A program made the translations under genes and the position numbers. Of a stretch of 64,000 nucleotides of DNA, positions 1 through 8,861 are shown in pieces. Source of the DNA: SP197 sp965242595 (lineage in GTDB: Bacteria > Pseudomonadota > Alphaproteobacteria > SP197); contig OZ251464.1 in NCBI GenBank assembly GCA_965242595.1, positions 1,736,001 through 1,800,000 on the forward strand, written 5' to 3'. The notes under the pieces are model-generated. The model was not told where the DNA came from. It worked only from the letters and a program-made list of their open reading frames with translations, and searched no databases. Positions within the stretch are counted from its first letter, which is position 1, and every line of letters starts with the position of its first letter.

Positions 1-240
1 CGGATTGACGATGGCGGTGATGCGCTCGCGCTCGCCCGGGGGCGGCGGGGCGATGAAAACCGCCACCCGCAGCGGCACATGAACCTGGGGAGCGGCCAGC
101 CCCTGGCCGCCGGCATCCTGCATGGTTTTGACCATATCGGCGACCAGCTTGCGGATGCGCGGCGCGGTGGGATCGGGCACCTCGGACGCGCGGCAGCTCA
201 GCACCGGATGACCCATGCGGGCGATCTTCAGAATGGTCAT
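1..240 (-). CDS. def: peptide deformylase, N-terminal part (cut by window edge)
   Basis: Only the first 80 codons lie in the window; the gene continues past base 1. Peptide deformylase removes the formyl group from the starting methionine of new proteins in the cytosol. The visible protein begins MTILKIARMGHPVL and carries the family's first conserved box, GGQGLAAPQ, at about residues 46-54, where the Gln helps in catalysis. The later EGCLS and HExxH metal boxes would lie outside the window. The start codon overlaps the stop of the upstream hydrolase gene (ATGA), so the two are probably translated as one unit. The sequence is not enough to tell a housekeeping copy from a second paralogue. Confidence 0.85.
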   Translation of the reverse strand, partial: MTILKIARMGHPVLSCRASEVPDPTAPRIRKLVADMVKTMQDAGGQGLAAPQVHVPLRVAVFIAPPPPGERERITAIVNP

Positions 241-1118
241 CCGTGCACCCTGTCGCAGCCCAGATAGCGCATGGCGAAGCCCTGGCCGCGGCGCAGGATA
301 TGGCCCACCGAGGGCGCCGGGAAATGCTGGGTCATCATCACGATATCCTCGTCGGCCAAGGCTTCCAGAAAGCGGCGGCGCGTGGTGGCGGCCAGCCGCG
401 GGTTCCAGTCATAGACCGGGCTCCACTCCGGGTGGGGCAGCTGGAAGGGGGCGTGGATCAGGTCGCCGCACATCGCCGCCCGCTGGCCCTTCGATGCCAG
501 ATGGGTGGCGACATGGCCCGGGGTGTGGCCCGGCGTCGGCTCCAGGCGGAGATGGTCGTCCAGGACGAAATCCATGGCCACCACCTCGCCCAGCCCCGCC
601 TCCAGCACCGGCAGCACGCTTTCGCCATAGACGCTGTCGCCCCGCCCCGCCTCGGCCTCGGCAAAGTCCAGCTCCTCGCGGCAGAACAGGTAGCGGGCAT
701 TGGGAAAGGTCGGCACCCAGCGCCCGTCTTCCAGCCTGGTGTTCCAGCCGGCATGGTCGAGATGGAGATGACTGCACATGACGATATCGACCTGTTCGGG
801 CGCCACGCCGGCGGCCGCGAGATCTTCCAGCAGCCGGTAGTCGCTGCGCCGGTGCCAGGCGGGGAAGCCGGGATGGTTCTTGTGGTTGCCGACACAGGTA
901 TCGAGCAGAACGGTGCGGCGGGGCGTGCGCAGCAGATAGGTCTGCACCGGCATGACGATACGCCCGCTGACCGGGCAGATGGCGTGGGGGCAGAGCCATT
1001 CCAGATAGGGCGCGAGCGCCTGCGGCGTGGCGGCGGGGAAATCGACATGGGGCAGATTGCCGAGCTCGCAGGATTCCTCGATGCGATCGATGGCGATATC
1101 GCCGATCCAGAACGTCAC
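237..1118 (-). CDS. MBL-fold metallohydrolase
   Basis: About 293 residues of the metallo-beta-lactamase superfamily, the fold used by lactonases, glyoxalase II and similar zinc hydrolases. The zinc motif HLHLDH lies at residues 117-122 and is followed by AGWN; further family boxes are TPGHTPGH and a GD in MCGDLIH. The N-terminal layout (PVQTYLLRT, then LLDTCVG) resembles lactonase-like members, but the substrate cannot be read. I prefer a GTG start at 1118 because a strong GGGGGAGGGG ribosome site precedes it; an ATG at 1139 in the same frame is possible but lies upstream of that site. The gene overlaps def by four bases. The 400 bases upstream hold no other gene. Confidence 0.85.
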   Translation of the reverse strand: MTFWIGDIAIDRIEESCELGNLPHVDFPAATPQALAPYLEWLCPHAICPVSGRIVMPVQTYLLRTPRRTVLLDTCVGNHKNHPGFPAWHRRSDYRLLEDLAAAGVAPEQVDIVMCSHLHLDHAGWNTRLEDGRWVPTFPNARYLFCREELDFAEAEAGRGDSVYGESVLPVLEAGLGEVVAMDFVLDDHLRLEPTPGHTPGHVATHLASKGQRAAMCGDLIHAPFQLPHPEWSPVYDWNPRLAATTRRRFLEALADEDIVMMTQHFPAPSVGHILRRGQGFAMRYLGCDRVHG

Positions 1119-1139
1119 GGCCCCTCCCCCGCCGGGCAT

Positions 1140-1542
1140 CCCGGCAGCCGGTCAAGCGCGGCCGCCAGCCTACAGGGCGCGGATGGCGAGCGCAAAGCGC
1201 CCCGGGCCGGACACCATGCACTTGGCCTTCGTTGACGCCGGACGCCGGCCGCGGGAGAAGATGCGTTGGGTGCCGCTGGGACGTGTGGGCAGTGAAGAAA
1301 TGCGGCCTGCCCCGCGCGCTCCCGCACGCCGGCTCGATGCAGGTTCCAGGGTCGATACCGGCGGCATCTAACCCTCTTCCCCGTCCTGCGGCGGCCGGTG
1401 GAGGGCCTCGCTAGCGGATCGCGGCGTTTCGGGCTCCCTTCGGGCCGTCCCCCATCAGGCGCGCGCCCGCGCCGTCGGACGCTTGCGGCCCGAGGGGGCG
1501 GGGGCTATGCTGCGCCCCCTGTCCCGAACGGGAATCCGTGCC
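1140..1542. other. intergenic region between divergent MBL hydrolase and dapA
   Basis: About 400 bases without a convincing gene. Open frames here are short and lack ribosome sites. I looked for tmRNA, 6S, SRP and RNase P signatures and saw none. The region must hold the divergent promoters for the hydrolase/def pair and for dapA; a weak TTGACG at about 1233 is the only -35-like element noticed and has no good -10 partner. Confidence 0.4.
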
Positions 1543-2430
1543 ATGACGACCGCGAGGCTGAAGGGATCCTTCGTCGCCCTTATCACCCTCATGCGCGATG
1601 GCGAGATCGACGAAGACGGCTATCGCAACTTCGTCGACTGGCACATCGACCAGGGCAGCCACGGCCTGCTCGCCATGGGCACCACCGGCGAATCGCCCAC
1701 CCTTTCCCACCGCGAGGATATGAGCGTGGTGAGGCTGTGCGTCGAGGCGGCGGCGGGGCGGGTGCCGGTGCTGGCCGGTACCGGCTCCAATTCCACCAGC
1801 GAGTGCATCGCCCTGACCCGCCACGCCAGGGAGGCGGGCGCCGACGCGGCGCTGATCGTCACCGGCTATTACAACAAACCCACCCAGGAGGGCCTGTTCC
1901 GCCATTTCGAGGCGGTCTCGAAGGCCGTCGATATCCCCCTGCTGGTCTATAACATCCCCGGCCGCACCGGCGTCGATATCCTGCCCGAAACCATGGCGCG
2001 CATAGCCCGCCTGCCCCGGGTGGTGGGCTGCAAGGAATCCACCGCCGCCGCCGACCGGGTCTCCAGACAGCGCTTTCATTGCGGGGCCGATTTCATCCAG
2101 CTTTCCGGCGAGGATGCGGCGGTGCTGGGCCTGCTGGGCATGGGTGGCCATGGCTGCATTTCGGTCACCGCCAATGTTGCGCCCGCGCTCTGTGCCCGCA
2201 TGCACGAGGCCTGGCAGGCGGGCGATTTCGAAGCCGCCCGCGCCATTCAGGACCGGCTGATGCCGCTTCACGAAGCGCTGTTCAGCGAAACCAGCCCCGC
2301 GCCGGTGAAGTTCGCCGCCAGCCTGCTGGGCTGGGGCGATGGCAAGCCGCGCCTGCCGCTGGTGCCGCCCGGCGAGGCGACGCGCGAGAAGGTGCGCCGG
2401 GCGATGAGAAGCGCCGGCCTGATCGCCTGA
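1543..2430 (+). CDS. dapA: 4-hydroxy-tetrahydrodipicolinate synthase
   Basis: Condenses pyruvate with aspartate semialdehyde in the diaminopimelate/lysine pathway, in the cytosol. The 295-residue TIM-barrel protein has the usual family length and motifs: GTTGES at 46-51 (the Thr pair of the proton relay), YNIPGRTG from Tyr136, and the Schiff-base lysine in GCKEST (Lys164). The ATG at 1543 (MTTARLKGSF) fits the family N-terminus; an in-frame ATG at 1507 would add 12 residues that look like leader. The gene lies seven bases ahead of smpB, an arrangement common in proteobacteria. Other members of this fold (N-acetylneuraminate lyase, KDG aldolase) are possible, but motif set and neighbour favour DapA. 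Confidence 0.9.
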   Translation: MTTARLKGSFVALITLMRDGEIDEDGYRNFVDWHIDQGSHGLLAMGTTGESPTLSHREDMSVVRLCVEAAAGRVPVLAGTGSNSTSECIALTRHAREAGADAALIVTGYYNKPTQEGLFRHFEAVSKAVDIPLLVYNIPGRTGVDILPETMARIARLPRVVGCKESTAAADRVSRQRFHCGADFIQLSGEDAAVLGLLGMGGHGCISVTANVAPALCARMHEAWQAGDFEAARAIQDRLMPLHEALFSETSPAPVKFAASLLGWGDGKPRLPLVPPGEATREKVRRAMRSAGLIA

Positions 2431-2437
2431 CCCGGCG

Positions 2438-2905
2438 ATGCCCGGACAGAAACGGACGGGCCACGTCGCCCGCAACCGCAAGGCCGGGCGCGATTATGCC
2501 ATCGAGGAGCGTTTCGAGGCCGGCATCGTGCTGACGGGGACAGAGGTGAAATCGCTGCGGGCCGGGCGGGTCAACATCGACGATGCCTTCGCCCGCGAAC
2601 GCGGCGGCGAGCTGTGGCTGGAAGGCTGCCACATCCCGCCCTACGGTCCGGCCGCCCGCGCGGCCCACGAGCCGGTGCGCACCCGCAAGCTGCTGCTGCA
2701 TCGACGCCAGATTCAGCGTCTGGCGGGGCAGGTGGCGCGGGCCGGCTACACGCTGGTGCCGCTGGGCCTCTATTTCAACCGCCGCGGCGTCGCCAAGCTG
2801 GAACTGGGGCTGGGCAAGGGCCGCCACGCCTATGACAAGCGCGCCCAGCTGCGCGACCGGGACTGGCGCCGCCACAAGGAGCGGCTGATGCGCAGCCGCG
2901 GCTAG
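2438..2905 (+). CDS. smpB: SsrA-binding protein SmpB
   Basis: The 155-residue protein binds tmRNA and brings it to stalled ribosomes for trans-translation. Family hallmarks are visible in order: N-terminal RNRKAGRDYAIEE, GIVLTGTEVKSLRAGRVN, the conserved VPLGLYFN near residue 108, and a basic tail with YDKR and RDRDWRRH that folds in the ribosomal decoding centre. It starts seven bases after the dapA stop and is probably co-transcribed. No tmRNA gene was found in this window. Confidence 0.96.
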   Translation: MPGQKRTGHVARNRKAGRDYAIEERFEAGIVLTGTEVKSLRAGRVNIDDAFARERGGELWLEGCHIPPYGPAARAAHEPVRTRKLLLHRRQIQRLAGQVARAGYTLVPLGLYFNRRGVAKLELGLGKGRHAYDKRAQLRDRDWRRHKERLMRSRG

Positions 2906-2933
2906 CGGTTGCCAGCGGCCCTTCCCACCCGAC

Positions 2934-3398
2934 ATGACCTATCTGCTCGTCGGCGCCGCCCTGGTGCTGCTGGTCTGGGCGCTGACCTGGATCGGCATCA
3001 ACGCCAGGGCGTCCAGCGTGGTGCGCTGGGCAAAGCGCATCCTTGCCGTCCTGCTGGCCGCCGCCGTGCTGGCCCTGCTTGCCTATGGCATGTTCCGCCC
3101 GGCGCTGTTGCCGGGCCTGCTGCTGGTGCCGCTGCTGTTTCCCTGGAAACGGCGTCTGGGCGCTGGCCGGGGCGCGGGCTGGGGTGGAGCGGGGCCGGGC
3201 GGCGCCAGGCCGGGCGCCATGAGCACTGCCGAGGCGGCCGAGATCCTGGGCGTGGCCATCGACGCCGACAGCGAGACGATCCGGGCCGCCCACCGGGCGC
3301 TGATGGCGAAAAACCACCCGGACAAGGGCGGATCGCCCTGGTTCGCCCGTCAGCTCAATCAGGCCCGCGATACCCTGCTCGCCGCCCGCAGGCGTTGA
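2934..3398 (+). CDS. membrane-anchored J-domain protein
   Basis: A 154-residue protein with two hydrophobic stretches (about residues 3-21 and 36-68, the second probably re-entrant or two helices), a glycine-rich linker at about 75-93, and a C-terminal J-like domain with the HPD motif (NHPDKGG) that stimulates Hsp70 ATPase activity. The layout (membrane segments, then a short Tim14-type J domain at the very C terminus) is common in alphaproteobacteria. The partner would be DnaK; the client is unknown. It lies 28 bases after smpB on the same strand and may share its transcript. Confidence 0.85.
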   Translation: MTYLLVGAALVLLVWALTWIGINARASSVVRWAKRILAVLLAAAVLALLAYGMFRPALLPGLLLVPLLFPWKRRLGAGRGAGWGGAGPGGARPGAMSTAEAAEILGVAIDADSETIRAAHRALMAKNHPDKGGSPWFARQLNQARDTLLAARRR

Positions 3399-3450
3399 CC
3401 GCACGGGAAGGCGGTGCTAAGGCCGCCGCCCTGGTGTGGAGGGTGCGGCG

Positions 3451-3765
3451 ATGGCGCGCAGATGCGAGCTGACGGGCAAGGGGGTGATGGCGGGCAACAA
3501 CCGCAGCCATGCCGAAAACAAGACCAGGCGCGTGTTCCGCCCCAATCTGATCCGCGTCAGCCTGTTCTCGGAGGCGCTGGGGATGCCGGTGCGGCTGCGC
3601 ATCTGCGCCCATGCGCTGCGCACGGTGGAAAAGCGCGGCGGCCTGGATGGCTTTCTGGCCAAAGCCCGGACGCGGGAGCTGCCGCCCGGCGCCCTGCGTC
3701 TGAAGCGCCGGGTGGAAAAGGCCTCCCTGCGCAAGGCGGCGCGCGCGGCGCAGGACGCCGCCTGA
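3451..3765 (+). CDS. rpmB: 50S ribosomal protein L28
   Basis: A 104-residue ribosomal protein of the large subunit. It opens MARRCELTGKGVMAGNNRSH and contains NKTRRVFRPNL, both diagnostic of bacterial L28; the longer C-terminal part is usual for alphaproteobacteria. The ATG at 3451 is preceded by TGGAGGG at about 3436, and the conserved Met-Ala-Arg-Arg start rules out the upstream in-frame GTG. It stands as a single gene between the J-domain gene and a DUF1127 gene. Confidence 0.96.
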   Translation: MARRCELTGKGVMAGNNRSHAENKTRRVFRPNLIRVSLFSEALGMPVRLRICAHALRTVEKRGGLDGFLAKARTRELPPGALRLKRRVEKASLRKAARAAQDAA

Positions 3766-3927
3766 AGCAGCCGGGCCGGCGCGGGCCACGTCCCAGCCGC
3801 GGCCATGCGGGGGCGGCATGACAGCCATGCCGCGCCATGGCTTGCCGCAGACCGGCGGCGGCAGCATCTGGAAACCGTCGTCAACCCGCCTGCGGCCTGG
3901 CCGCCGGCACCGGCGAAGGTGGTTCCG

Positions 3928-4089
3928 ATGCTGAGAATCCTTGCCCATCTGCGAAGGCTGCGCCGCCAGGCGCTGGCCCGCCATGAACTCGACATGCTGT
4001 CCGACCGCCAGCTCCGCGATCTCGACCTGGAGCGGGTGATGGCTTGCGACAGCCCGGTTTATCGTCGCCGGATCTGGAACGCGGTCTGA
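3928..4089 (+). CDS. DUF1127 small protein
   Basis: A 53-residue basic protein (MLRILAHLRRLRRQALARHE...). Its core, RHELDMLSDRQLRDLDL, matches the short arginine-rich DUF1127 domain that is widespread in alphaproteobacteria. Some members bind RNA or take part in phosphate and stress responses; nothing here points to a specific role. The start at 3928 gives the normal length of the family; an open frame reaches back to 3805 but that part looks like non-coding sequence. Confidence 0.75.
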   Translation: MLRILAHLRRLRRQALARHELDMLSDRQLRDLDLERVMACDSPVYRRRIWNAV

Positions 4090-4199
4090 GGCTCCCGCCG
4101 CCGGGCGGGGTGCTGGCCTGCGATATGGGGCTTGTGCCACATTAGGCGCGCGCGGTGCCGTCTGCCCGCGCTTTCCCGCCACCGACGGACGCCCCTGCC

Positions 4200-5288
4200 A
4201 TGAGATTTTCCCACATCCTGGCCATCGTTCTGGCGATCGGGGCGGCGCTGTGGGTGTGGTCCGGCAGGCTGGTGGACGAGACGCCCGCCGCCGGCAGCGA
4301 GGCCGCCCGCGCCGAAGACGAAAGGCCGCCGGCGCGGGTGCGGGTGGCGGTCAGCACCGCCCAACCCTATGTCGTGACCATGAACGTCACCGGCCGCACC
4401 CAGGCCAACCGCGCCGCGACGCTGCGGGTGGAAACCTCTGGCCGCATCGAGGAGATCGCGGCGGGCGAGGGCGAGGCCGTGGCGGAAGGCCAGACCGTGG
4501 CGCGCATCGCCGCCGGCGACCGCCCGCAGCGGCTGGCCCGGGCCGAGGCGATGGTGGAACGCTTTCGCATCGCCTATGACGCCTCGCAGCAGCTGGCCCA
4601 GAGCGGCTGGCGGGCAGCCACCGCCAACGCCGAAGCCTATGCCGACCTGCAGGACGCCCGCGCCCAGCTGGCGGCTATTCGCCTCGACATCGCGCGCACC
4701 CGCATCGCCGCGCCCTTCGCCGGCATGCTGGAGGCCGTCGATGTGGAGATCGGCGATGTGGTGAGCCAGAACGGCGACCACGCCACCATCGCCCGCCTGT
4801 TCGATCTGGACCCCATCGTCGTGGCGGTGGCGGTCAGCGAACGCCAGGTGGACCGGCTGGCCACAGGCGGGCCGGGCGAGGTGCGGCTGGTTACCGGCCA
4901 GCGCGTGGAGGGCCGCATCCGCTTCATCGCCCGCGTCGCCGAACCCGCCACCCGCACCTTTCCCGTCGAGATCGAGATCGCCAACCCGGACCATGCCATC
5001 CCCGCCGGCATGACCGCCGAGGTGACGCTGCCGCTGGAGAGCGTCGCCGCCCATCTGGTCTCTCCCGGCGTCCTGTCGCTGGCCGACGACGGCAGCCTGG
5101 GCGTGAAGCTGGTGGGCGAAGACGACCGCGTGCGTTTCGCCCCCGTCACCGTGATCGCCAACAGCGCGGAAGGGCTGTGGCTGGCGGGGCTGCCGCAGGA
5201 GGCGGTGCTGATCGTGGTGGGCCATGAATTCGTGGTGGCCGGCCAGCCCGTGGAAGCGGTGGCCATGGCCGGCGCGGGCACGCCGTGA
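4200..5288 (+). CDS. RND efflux pump periplasmic adaptor subunit
   Basis: A 362-residue membrane-fusion protein that would link an inner-membrane RND pump to an outer-membrane channel. A hydrophobic anchor or signal occupies residues 2-21. Then come the barrel-sandwich (lipoyl-like) half motifs around VTGRTQANRAATLRVETSGRI (split) and TRIAAPFAGMLEAVDVEIGD, with a short alpha-hairpin between them (about 110-165), and a beta-barrel domain ending near MTAEVTLPLE. The stop overlaps the permease start by four bases (GTGA), so the two subunits are translationally coupled. No TolC-type gene is in the window, so the outer-membrane partner must be encoded elsewhere. The substrate is not predictable. 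Confidence 0.9.
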   Translation: MRFSHILAIVLAIGAALWVWSGRLVDETPAAGSEAARAEDERPPARVRVAVSTAQPYVVTMNVTGRTQANRAATLRVETSGRIEEIAAGEGEAVAEGQTVARIAAGDRPQRLARAEAMVERFRIAYDASQQLAQSGWRAATANAEAYADLQDARAQLAAIRLDIARTRIAAPFAGMLEAVDVEIGDVVSQNGDHATIARLFDLDPIVVAVAVSERQVDRLATGGPGEVRLVTGQRVEGRIRFIARVAEPATRTFPVEIEIANPDHAIPAGMTAEVTLPLESVAAHLVSPGVLSLADDGSLGVKLVGEDDRVRFAPVTVIANSAEGLWLAGLPQEAVLIVVGHEFVVAGQPVEAVAMAGAGTP

Positions 5289-8200
5289 TCGCGCTGATCT
5301 CTGCCGCCTATGGCCGCCCGCGCACGGTGCTGATGCTGCTGGCGCTGGTCCTGGCCGCCGGCACCGTTTCCTATCTTACCATCCCCAAGGAATCGGACCC
5401 CGACATCGACATCCCCATCATCTATGTGTCGATGTCCCATGAGGGCATCTCGCCAGGCGATGCCGAACGGCTCCTGATCCGCCCCATGGAGCAGGAGCTC
5501 AGGGGCATCGATGGCGTCAGGGAGATCTCTTCCACCGCCTATCGGGGCGGTGCCAATGTGACGCTGGAATTCGACGCCGGCTTCGACCCCGACGCCGCGC
5601 TGGACGATGTGCGCAGCAAGGTGGATATCGCCAGCCCGGAGCTCCCCGCCGACAGCGACGAGCCTTCGGTGCACGAGGTCAACCTGTCGCTTTTCCCGGT
5701 GGTGGTGGTGACGCTGGCCGGCGATGTGCCGGAACGCACCCTGCTGGCCCTGGCCCGCAATCTCCAGGACGACATCGAAAGCCTGCCGGAGGTGCTGGAA
5801 GCCCCCATCCAGGGCGGGCGCGACGAACTGGTGGAGATCGTGATCGATCCCGCCCTGGTGGAAAGCTACCGCCTGGACGCCAGGGAACTGATCGATTTCG
5901 TCGCCCGTTCCAACCGCCTGGTGGCGGCCGGGGTGCTGGATACCGGCCTGGGCAGATTCGGCGTCAAGGTGCCGGGGCTACTGGAGGGCGCGGGCGAGCT
6001 GCTGGCGCTGCCGGTGAAGGTGGAAGGCGACGCGGTGACCGCCGTGGGCGACATCGCCGAGGTGCGCCGCACCTTCAAGGATCCGTCCACCTTCGCCCGC
6101 GTCTCCGGCGAACCGGCCCTGGCGATCGAGGTCTCCAAACGCACCGGCGAGAACATCATCGAGACGATCGAAAAGGTCCGCCATATCGTCGCCCGGGCGG
6201 CTGCCGGCTGGCCGGCGGGGGTGGAGGTGGCCTTCACCCAGGATCAGTCGAACGACATCCGCCGCATGTTGAGCGACCTGCAGAACAACGTGCTCTCGGC
6301 CGTGCTGCTGGTGATGATCGTCATCGTCTGGGCGCTGGGCTGGCGTTCGGCCGCGCTGGTGGGCGTCGCCATCCCCGGCTCGTTCCTGGCCGGCATCCTG
6401 GTGCTGTCGTCGGCCGGGCTGACCATGAACATCGTCGTCCTGTTCAGCCTTATCCTGGCGGTGGGAATGCTGGTGGACGGCGCCATCGTCGTCACCGAAT
6501 ACGCCGAGCGCAAGATGGCCGAGGGCCAGCATCGCCGCCAGGCCTATCTGGCGGCCGCCTCGCGCATGGCCTGGCCGATCACCGCCTCCACCATGACCAC
6601 CCTGGTGGCCTTCCTGCCGCTGCTGTTCTGGCCGGGGATCGTGGGCGAGTTCATGAAGTTCCTGCCCATCACCCTGATCGCCACCCTTTCGGCCTCGCTG
6701 GCCATGGCGCTGGTGTTCGTGCCCACCCTGGGATCGCTGTTCGGCAAGCCCGCCGGCGGCGATTCCGAACGCGCACGGCTGCTGGCAGCCGATGCCACCG
6801 GACCGCTGACCGGCATAGGCGGCTTCACCGGCGCCTATCTGGCGCTGCTGGGCCGCGCCCTGGGCCACCCGGCCAAGGTGCTGGCGGGCGCCGTCGCCAT
6901 GCTGGTGGGGGTGCAGATGGCCTATGGCACCTTTGGCAAGGGCGTGGAGTTCTTCCCCGACATCGAACCGGAACGGGCGGCGATCCAGATTCACGCCCGC
7001 GGCAACCTTTCGGTCTGGGAGAAGGACAGCCTGGTGCGCGAGGTGGAACAGCGCGTGCTCGCCATGGACGCCTTCCGGACGGTCTATGCCACGGTCGCGG
7101 GCGGTGGCGACGGTGGCGGGGCCAGGTCCAGTGCCGAAGACGTGATCGGGCGCATCAATGTGGAACTGCTGCCGTGGAACCAGCGCCCGCCGGCCGAAGA
7201 GATCTTCGCCGACGTGCTGGAGCGGACGGCCGATCTCGCCGGCATCGTGATCGAGCTCAGCGGTCAGCAGGATGGGCCGGCCTCTGAAAAGCCGATCCAG
7301 ATTCAGGTCTCGTCCGACCAGTCGGCGCTGATCGAACCGGTGGTGGCGGCGATCCGCCAGCGCATGGAAGCCGTGGACGGCCTGCGCGACATCGAGGACA
7401 GCCGCCCCTTGCCCGGCATCGAATGGGACATCGACGTGGACCGCGCCCAGGCGGCCAAATTCGGCACCGATGTGGCCTCGATCGGCGGCATGGTGCAGCT
7501 CGTCACCAACGGCCTGCTGCTTTCCACCATGCGACCCGACGATTCCCGGGAGGAGATCGATGTGCGCGCCCGTTTTTCCGGCGATTTCCGCACCCTGGAC
7601 CAGCTCGACCAACTGCGCATCGCCACCGCCCAGGGCCAGGTGCCGCTGTCGAACTTCGTCACCCGCCAGGCGGTGCCCCAGACCGGCACCATCCAGCGGG
7701 TGGACGGAAAGCGGGCGATGACCGTCAAGGCCGATGTCGAGGAAGGCGTGCTGGCCGACACCGTGGTTGCCCAGCTGGCGGCCGCCATCGGCGAGGCCGG
7801 GCTGGACCCCCGCATCAAGGTGGAGTTTCGCGGCGAAAACGAAGACCAGGACGAGGCCGCCCGCTTCCTGCTGCAAGCCTTCGCCGTGGCCCTGTTCCTG
7901 ATGGCCATCATCCTGGTGACGCAGTTCAACAGCTTCTATTCCGCCTTTCTGATTCTCTCGGCGGTGGTGATGTCGACCATCGGTGTCATCGTCGGTCTGC
8001 TGGTCACCGGGCGGCCGTTCGGCATCGTGATGTCGGGGATCGGCGTGATCGCGCTGGCCGGCATCGTGGTCAACAACAACATCGTGCTGATCGACACCTT
8101 CGATCGGCTGAAAAAGGCCGGCGCCTCCCCCCGGGACGCGATCCTGCGCACCGGTGCCCAGCGCCTGCGCCCGGTGCTGCTGACCACCGTCACCACCATC

Positions 8201-8434
8201 CTGGGCCTGATGCCGATGGTGCTGCAGGTCAATATCGATTTCTTCGCCCGCAGCGTGCAGATGGGCGCGCCTTCGACCCAGTGGTGGGTTCAGTTGTCCA
8301 GCGCCATCGTGTTCGGGCTCGCCTTCGCCACCATGCTGACGCTGATCGTCACCCCCAGCGCCCTCATGCTGCGCGAGAACATCGCCGCCTGGCGGGCCCG
8401 GCGCAGAGCGGCGGCCCTGGCCCCGTCGCCATAG
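5285..8434 (+). CDS. RND efflux transporter permease subunit (AcrB/HAE1 type)
   Basis: A 1049-residue inner-membrane, proton-driven exporter with the duplicated RND plan: a first helix near residues 13-33, a large periplasmic porter domain, a helix bundle around 340-490, a second porter domain and a final bundle around 865-1035. The N-terminal IPKESDPDIDIPIIYVSM and SPGDAERLLIRPMEQEL are typical. In the fourth transmembrane helix the motif reads VGMLVDGAIVVTEYAER, so only the first of the two adjacent proton-relay aspartates of AcrB is present and the second is Gly. The C-terminal motif GIVVNNNIVLID is intact. The start is GTG at 5285, overlapping the adaptor stop. Substrate unknown. Confidence 0.93.
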   Translation: MIALISAAYGRPRTVLMLLALVLAAGTVSYLTIPKESDPDIDIPIIYVSMSHEGISPGDAERLLIRPMEQELRGIDGVREISSTAYRGGANVTLEFDAGFDPDAALDDVRSKVDIASPELPADSDEPSVHEVNLSLFPVVVVTLAGDVPERTLLALARNLQDDIESLPEVLEAPIQGGRDELVEIVIDPALVESYRLDARELIDFVARSNRLVAAGVLDTGLGRFGVKVPGLLEGAGELLALPVKVEGDAVTAVGDIAEVRRTFKDPSTFARVSGEPALAIEVSKRTGENIIETIEKVRHIVARAAAGWPAGVEVAFTQDQSNDIRRMLSDLQNNVLSAVLLVMIVIVWALGWRSAALVGVAIPGSFLAGILVLSSAGLTMNIVVLFSLILAVGMLVDGAIVVTEYAERKMAEGQHRRQAYLAAASRMAWPITASTMTTLVAFLPLLFWPGIVGEFMKFLPITLIATLSASLAMALVFVPTLGSLFGKPAGGDSERARLLAADATGPLTGIGGFTGAYLALLGRALGHPAKVLAGAVAMLVGVQMAYGTFGKGVEFFPDIEPERAAIQIHARGNLSVWEKDSLVREVEQRVLAMDAFRTVYATVAGGGDGGGARSSAEDVIGRINVELLPWNQRPPAEEIFADVLERTADLAGIVIELSGQQDGPASEKPIQIQVSSDQSALIEPVVAAIRQRMEAVDGLRDIEDSRPLPGIEWDIDVDRAQAAKFGTDVASIGGMVQLVTNGLLLSTMRPDDSREEIDVRARFSGDFRTLDQLDQLRIATAQGQVPLSNFVTRQAVPQTGTIQRVDGKRAMTVKADVEEGVLADTVVAQLAAAIGEAGLDPRIKVEFRGENEDQDEAARFLLQAFAVALFLMAIILVTQFNSFYSAFLILSAVVMSTIGVIVGLLVTGRPFGIVMSGIGVIALAGIVVNNNIVLIDTFDRLKKAGASPRDAILRTGAQRLRPVLLTTVTTILGLMPMVLQVNIDFFARSVQMGAPSTQWWVQLSSAIVFGLAFATMLTLIVTPSALMLRENIAAWRARRRAAALAPSP

Positions 8435-8485
8435 CTTTTCGGCAGCGTCCGGGGAGGCCAGGCGGGACGGTCGCGAAGGACGGGC

Positions 8486-8704
8486 TTATTCCTCGGTGCG
8501 GAGGCGCTTCGGCCCGCTCTGGCAGCGCTGTCCGGCAGGCCCGTGCGCCACCGTGGCAGACGCGGCGTGGGTCGCAACCTCCTGGCCGGAGGCCGCGCCA
8601 GGGACCGACGGAGCCGCCGCGCCCGGCGCCCCGGCATGGACATCGCCGCACATGGCAAGCGAAAGCAGAGCGGCGGCGAATGTGGTTCGGGCAGCGCAGT
8701 CCAT
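8486..8704 (-). CDS. small putative exported protein
   Basis: A 72-residue open frame starting MDCAARTTFAAALLSLAMC, which looks like a signal peptide with cleavage near HAG (about 20-22), followed by an Ala/Gly/Pro-rich mature part with no recognised domain. A GGAAGGG ribosome site precedes the ATG at 8704 at a good distance. I do not recognise the family. It lies between the convergent end of the pump operon and tRNA-Pro. Confidence 0.45.
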   Translation of the reverse strand: MDCAARTTFAAALLSLAMCGDVHAGAPGAAAPSVPGAASGQEVATHAASATVAHGPAGQRCQSGPKRLRTEE

Positions 8705-8784
8705 GATGAGAGGCCCTTCCGCGAACTGGGCGAGCGACGGTAGCACCCGCCCCGGCTGACGCCAAGGCGCCGCTGGCGGGGCGA

Positions 8785-8861
8785 TGGTCGGGGCGGCTGG
8801 ATTCGAACCAGCGGCCTCCTGCTCCCAAAGCAGGTGCGCTACCGGACTGCGCTACGCCCCG
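8785..8861 (-). tRNA. tRNA-Pro (TGG)
   Basis: A 77-base cloverleaf on the minus strand: acceptor CGGGGCG pairing with CGCCCCG, anticodon arm CCTGC-TTTGGGA-GCAGG with anticodon TGG, T-arm GCTGG-TTCGAAT-CCAGC, and an encoded CCA end. Confidence 0.95.

Noticed and set aside
237..1118. First MBL hydrolase as a second pyridoxolactonase
   Set aside because: Only the zinc motif is shared; the N-terminal segments typical of pyridoxolactonase are missing.
1140..1542. Small RNA gene (tmRNA, 6S, SRP or RNase P) upstream of dapA-smpB
   Set aside because: None of the conserved cores of these RNAs could be found.
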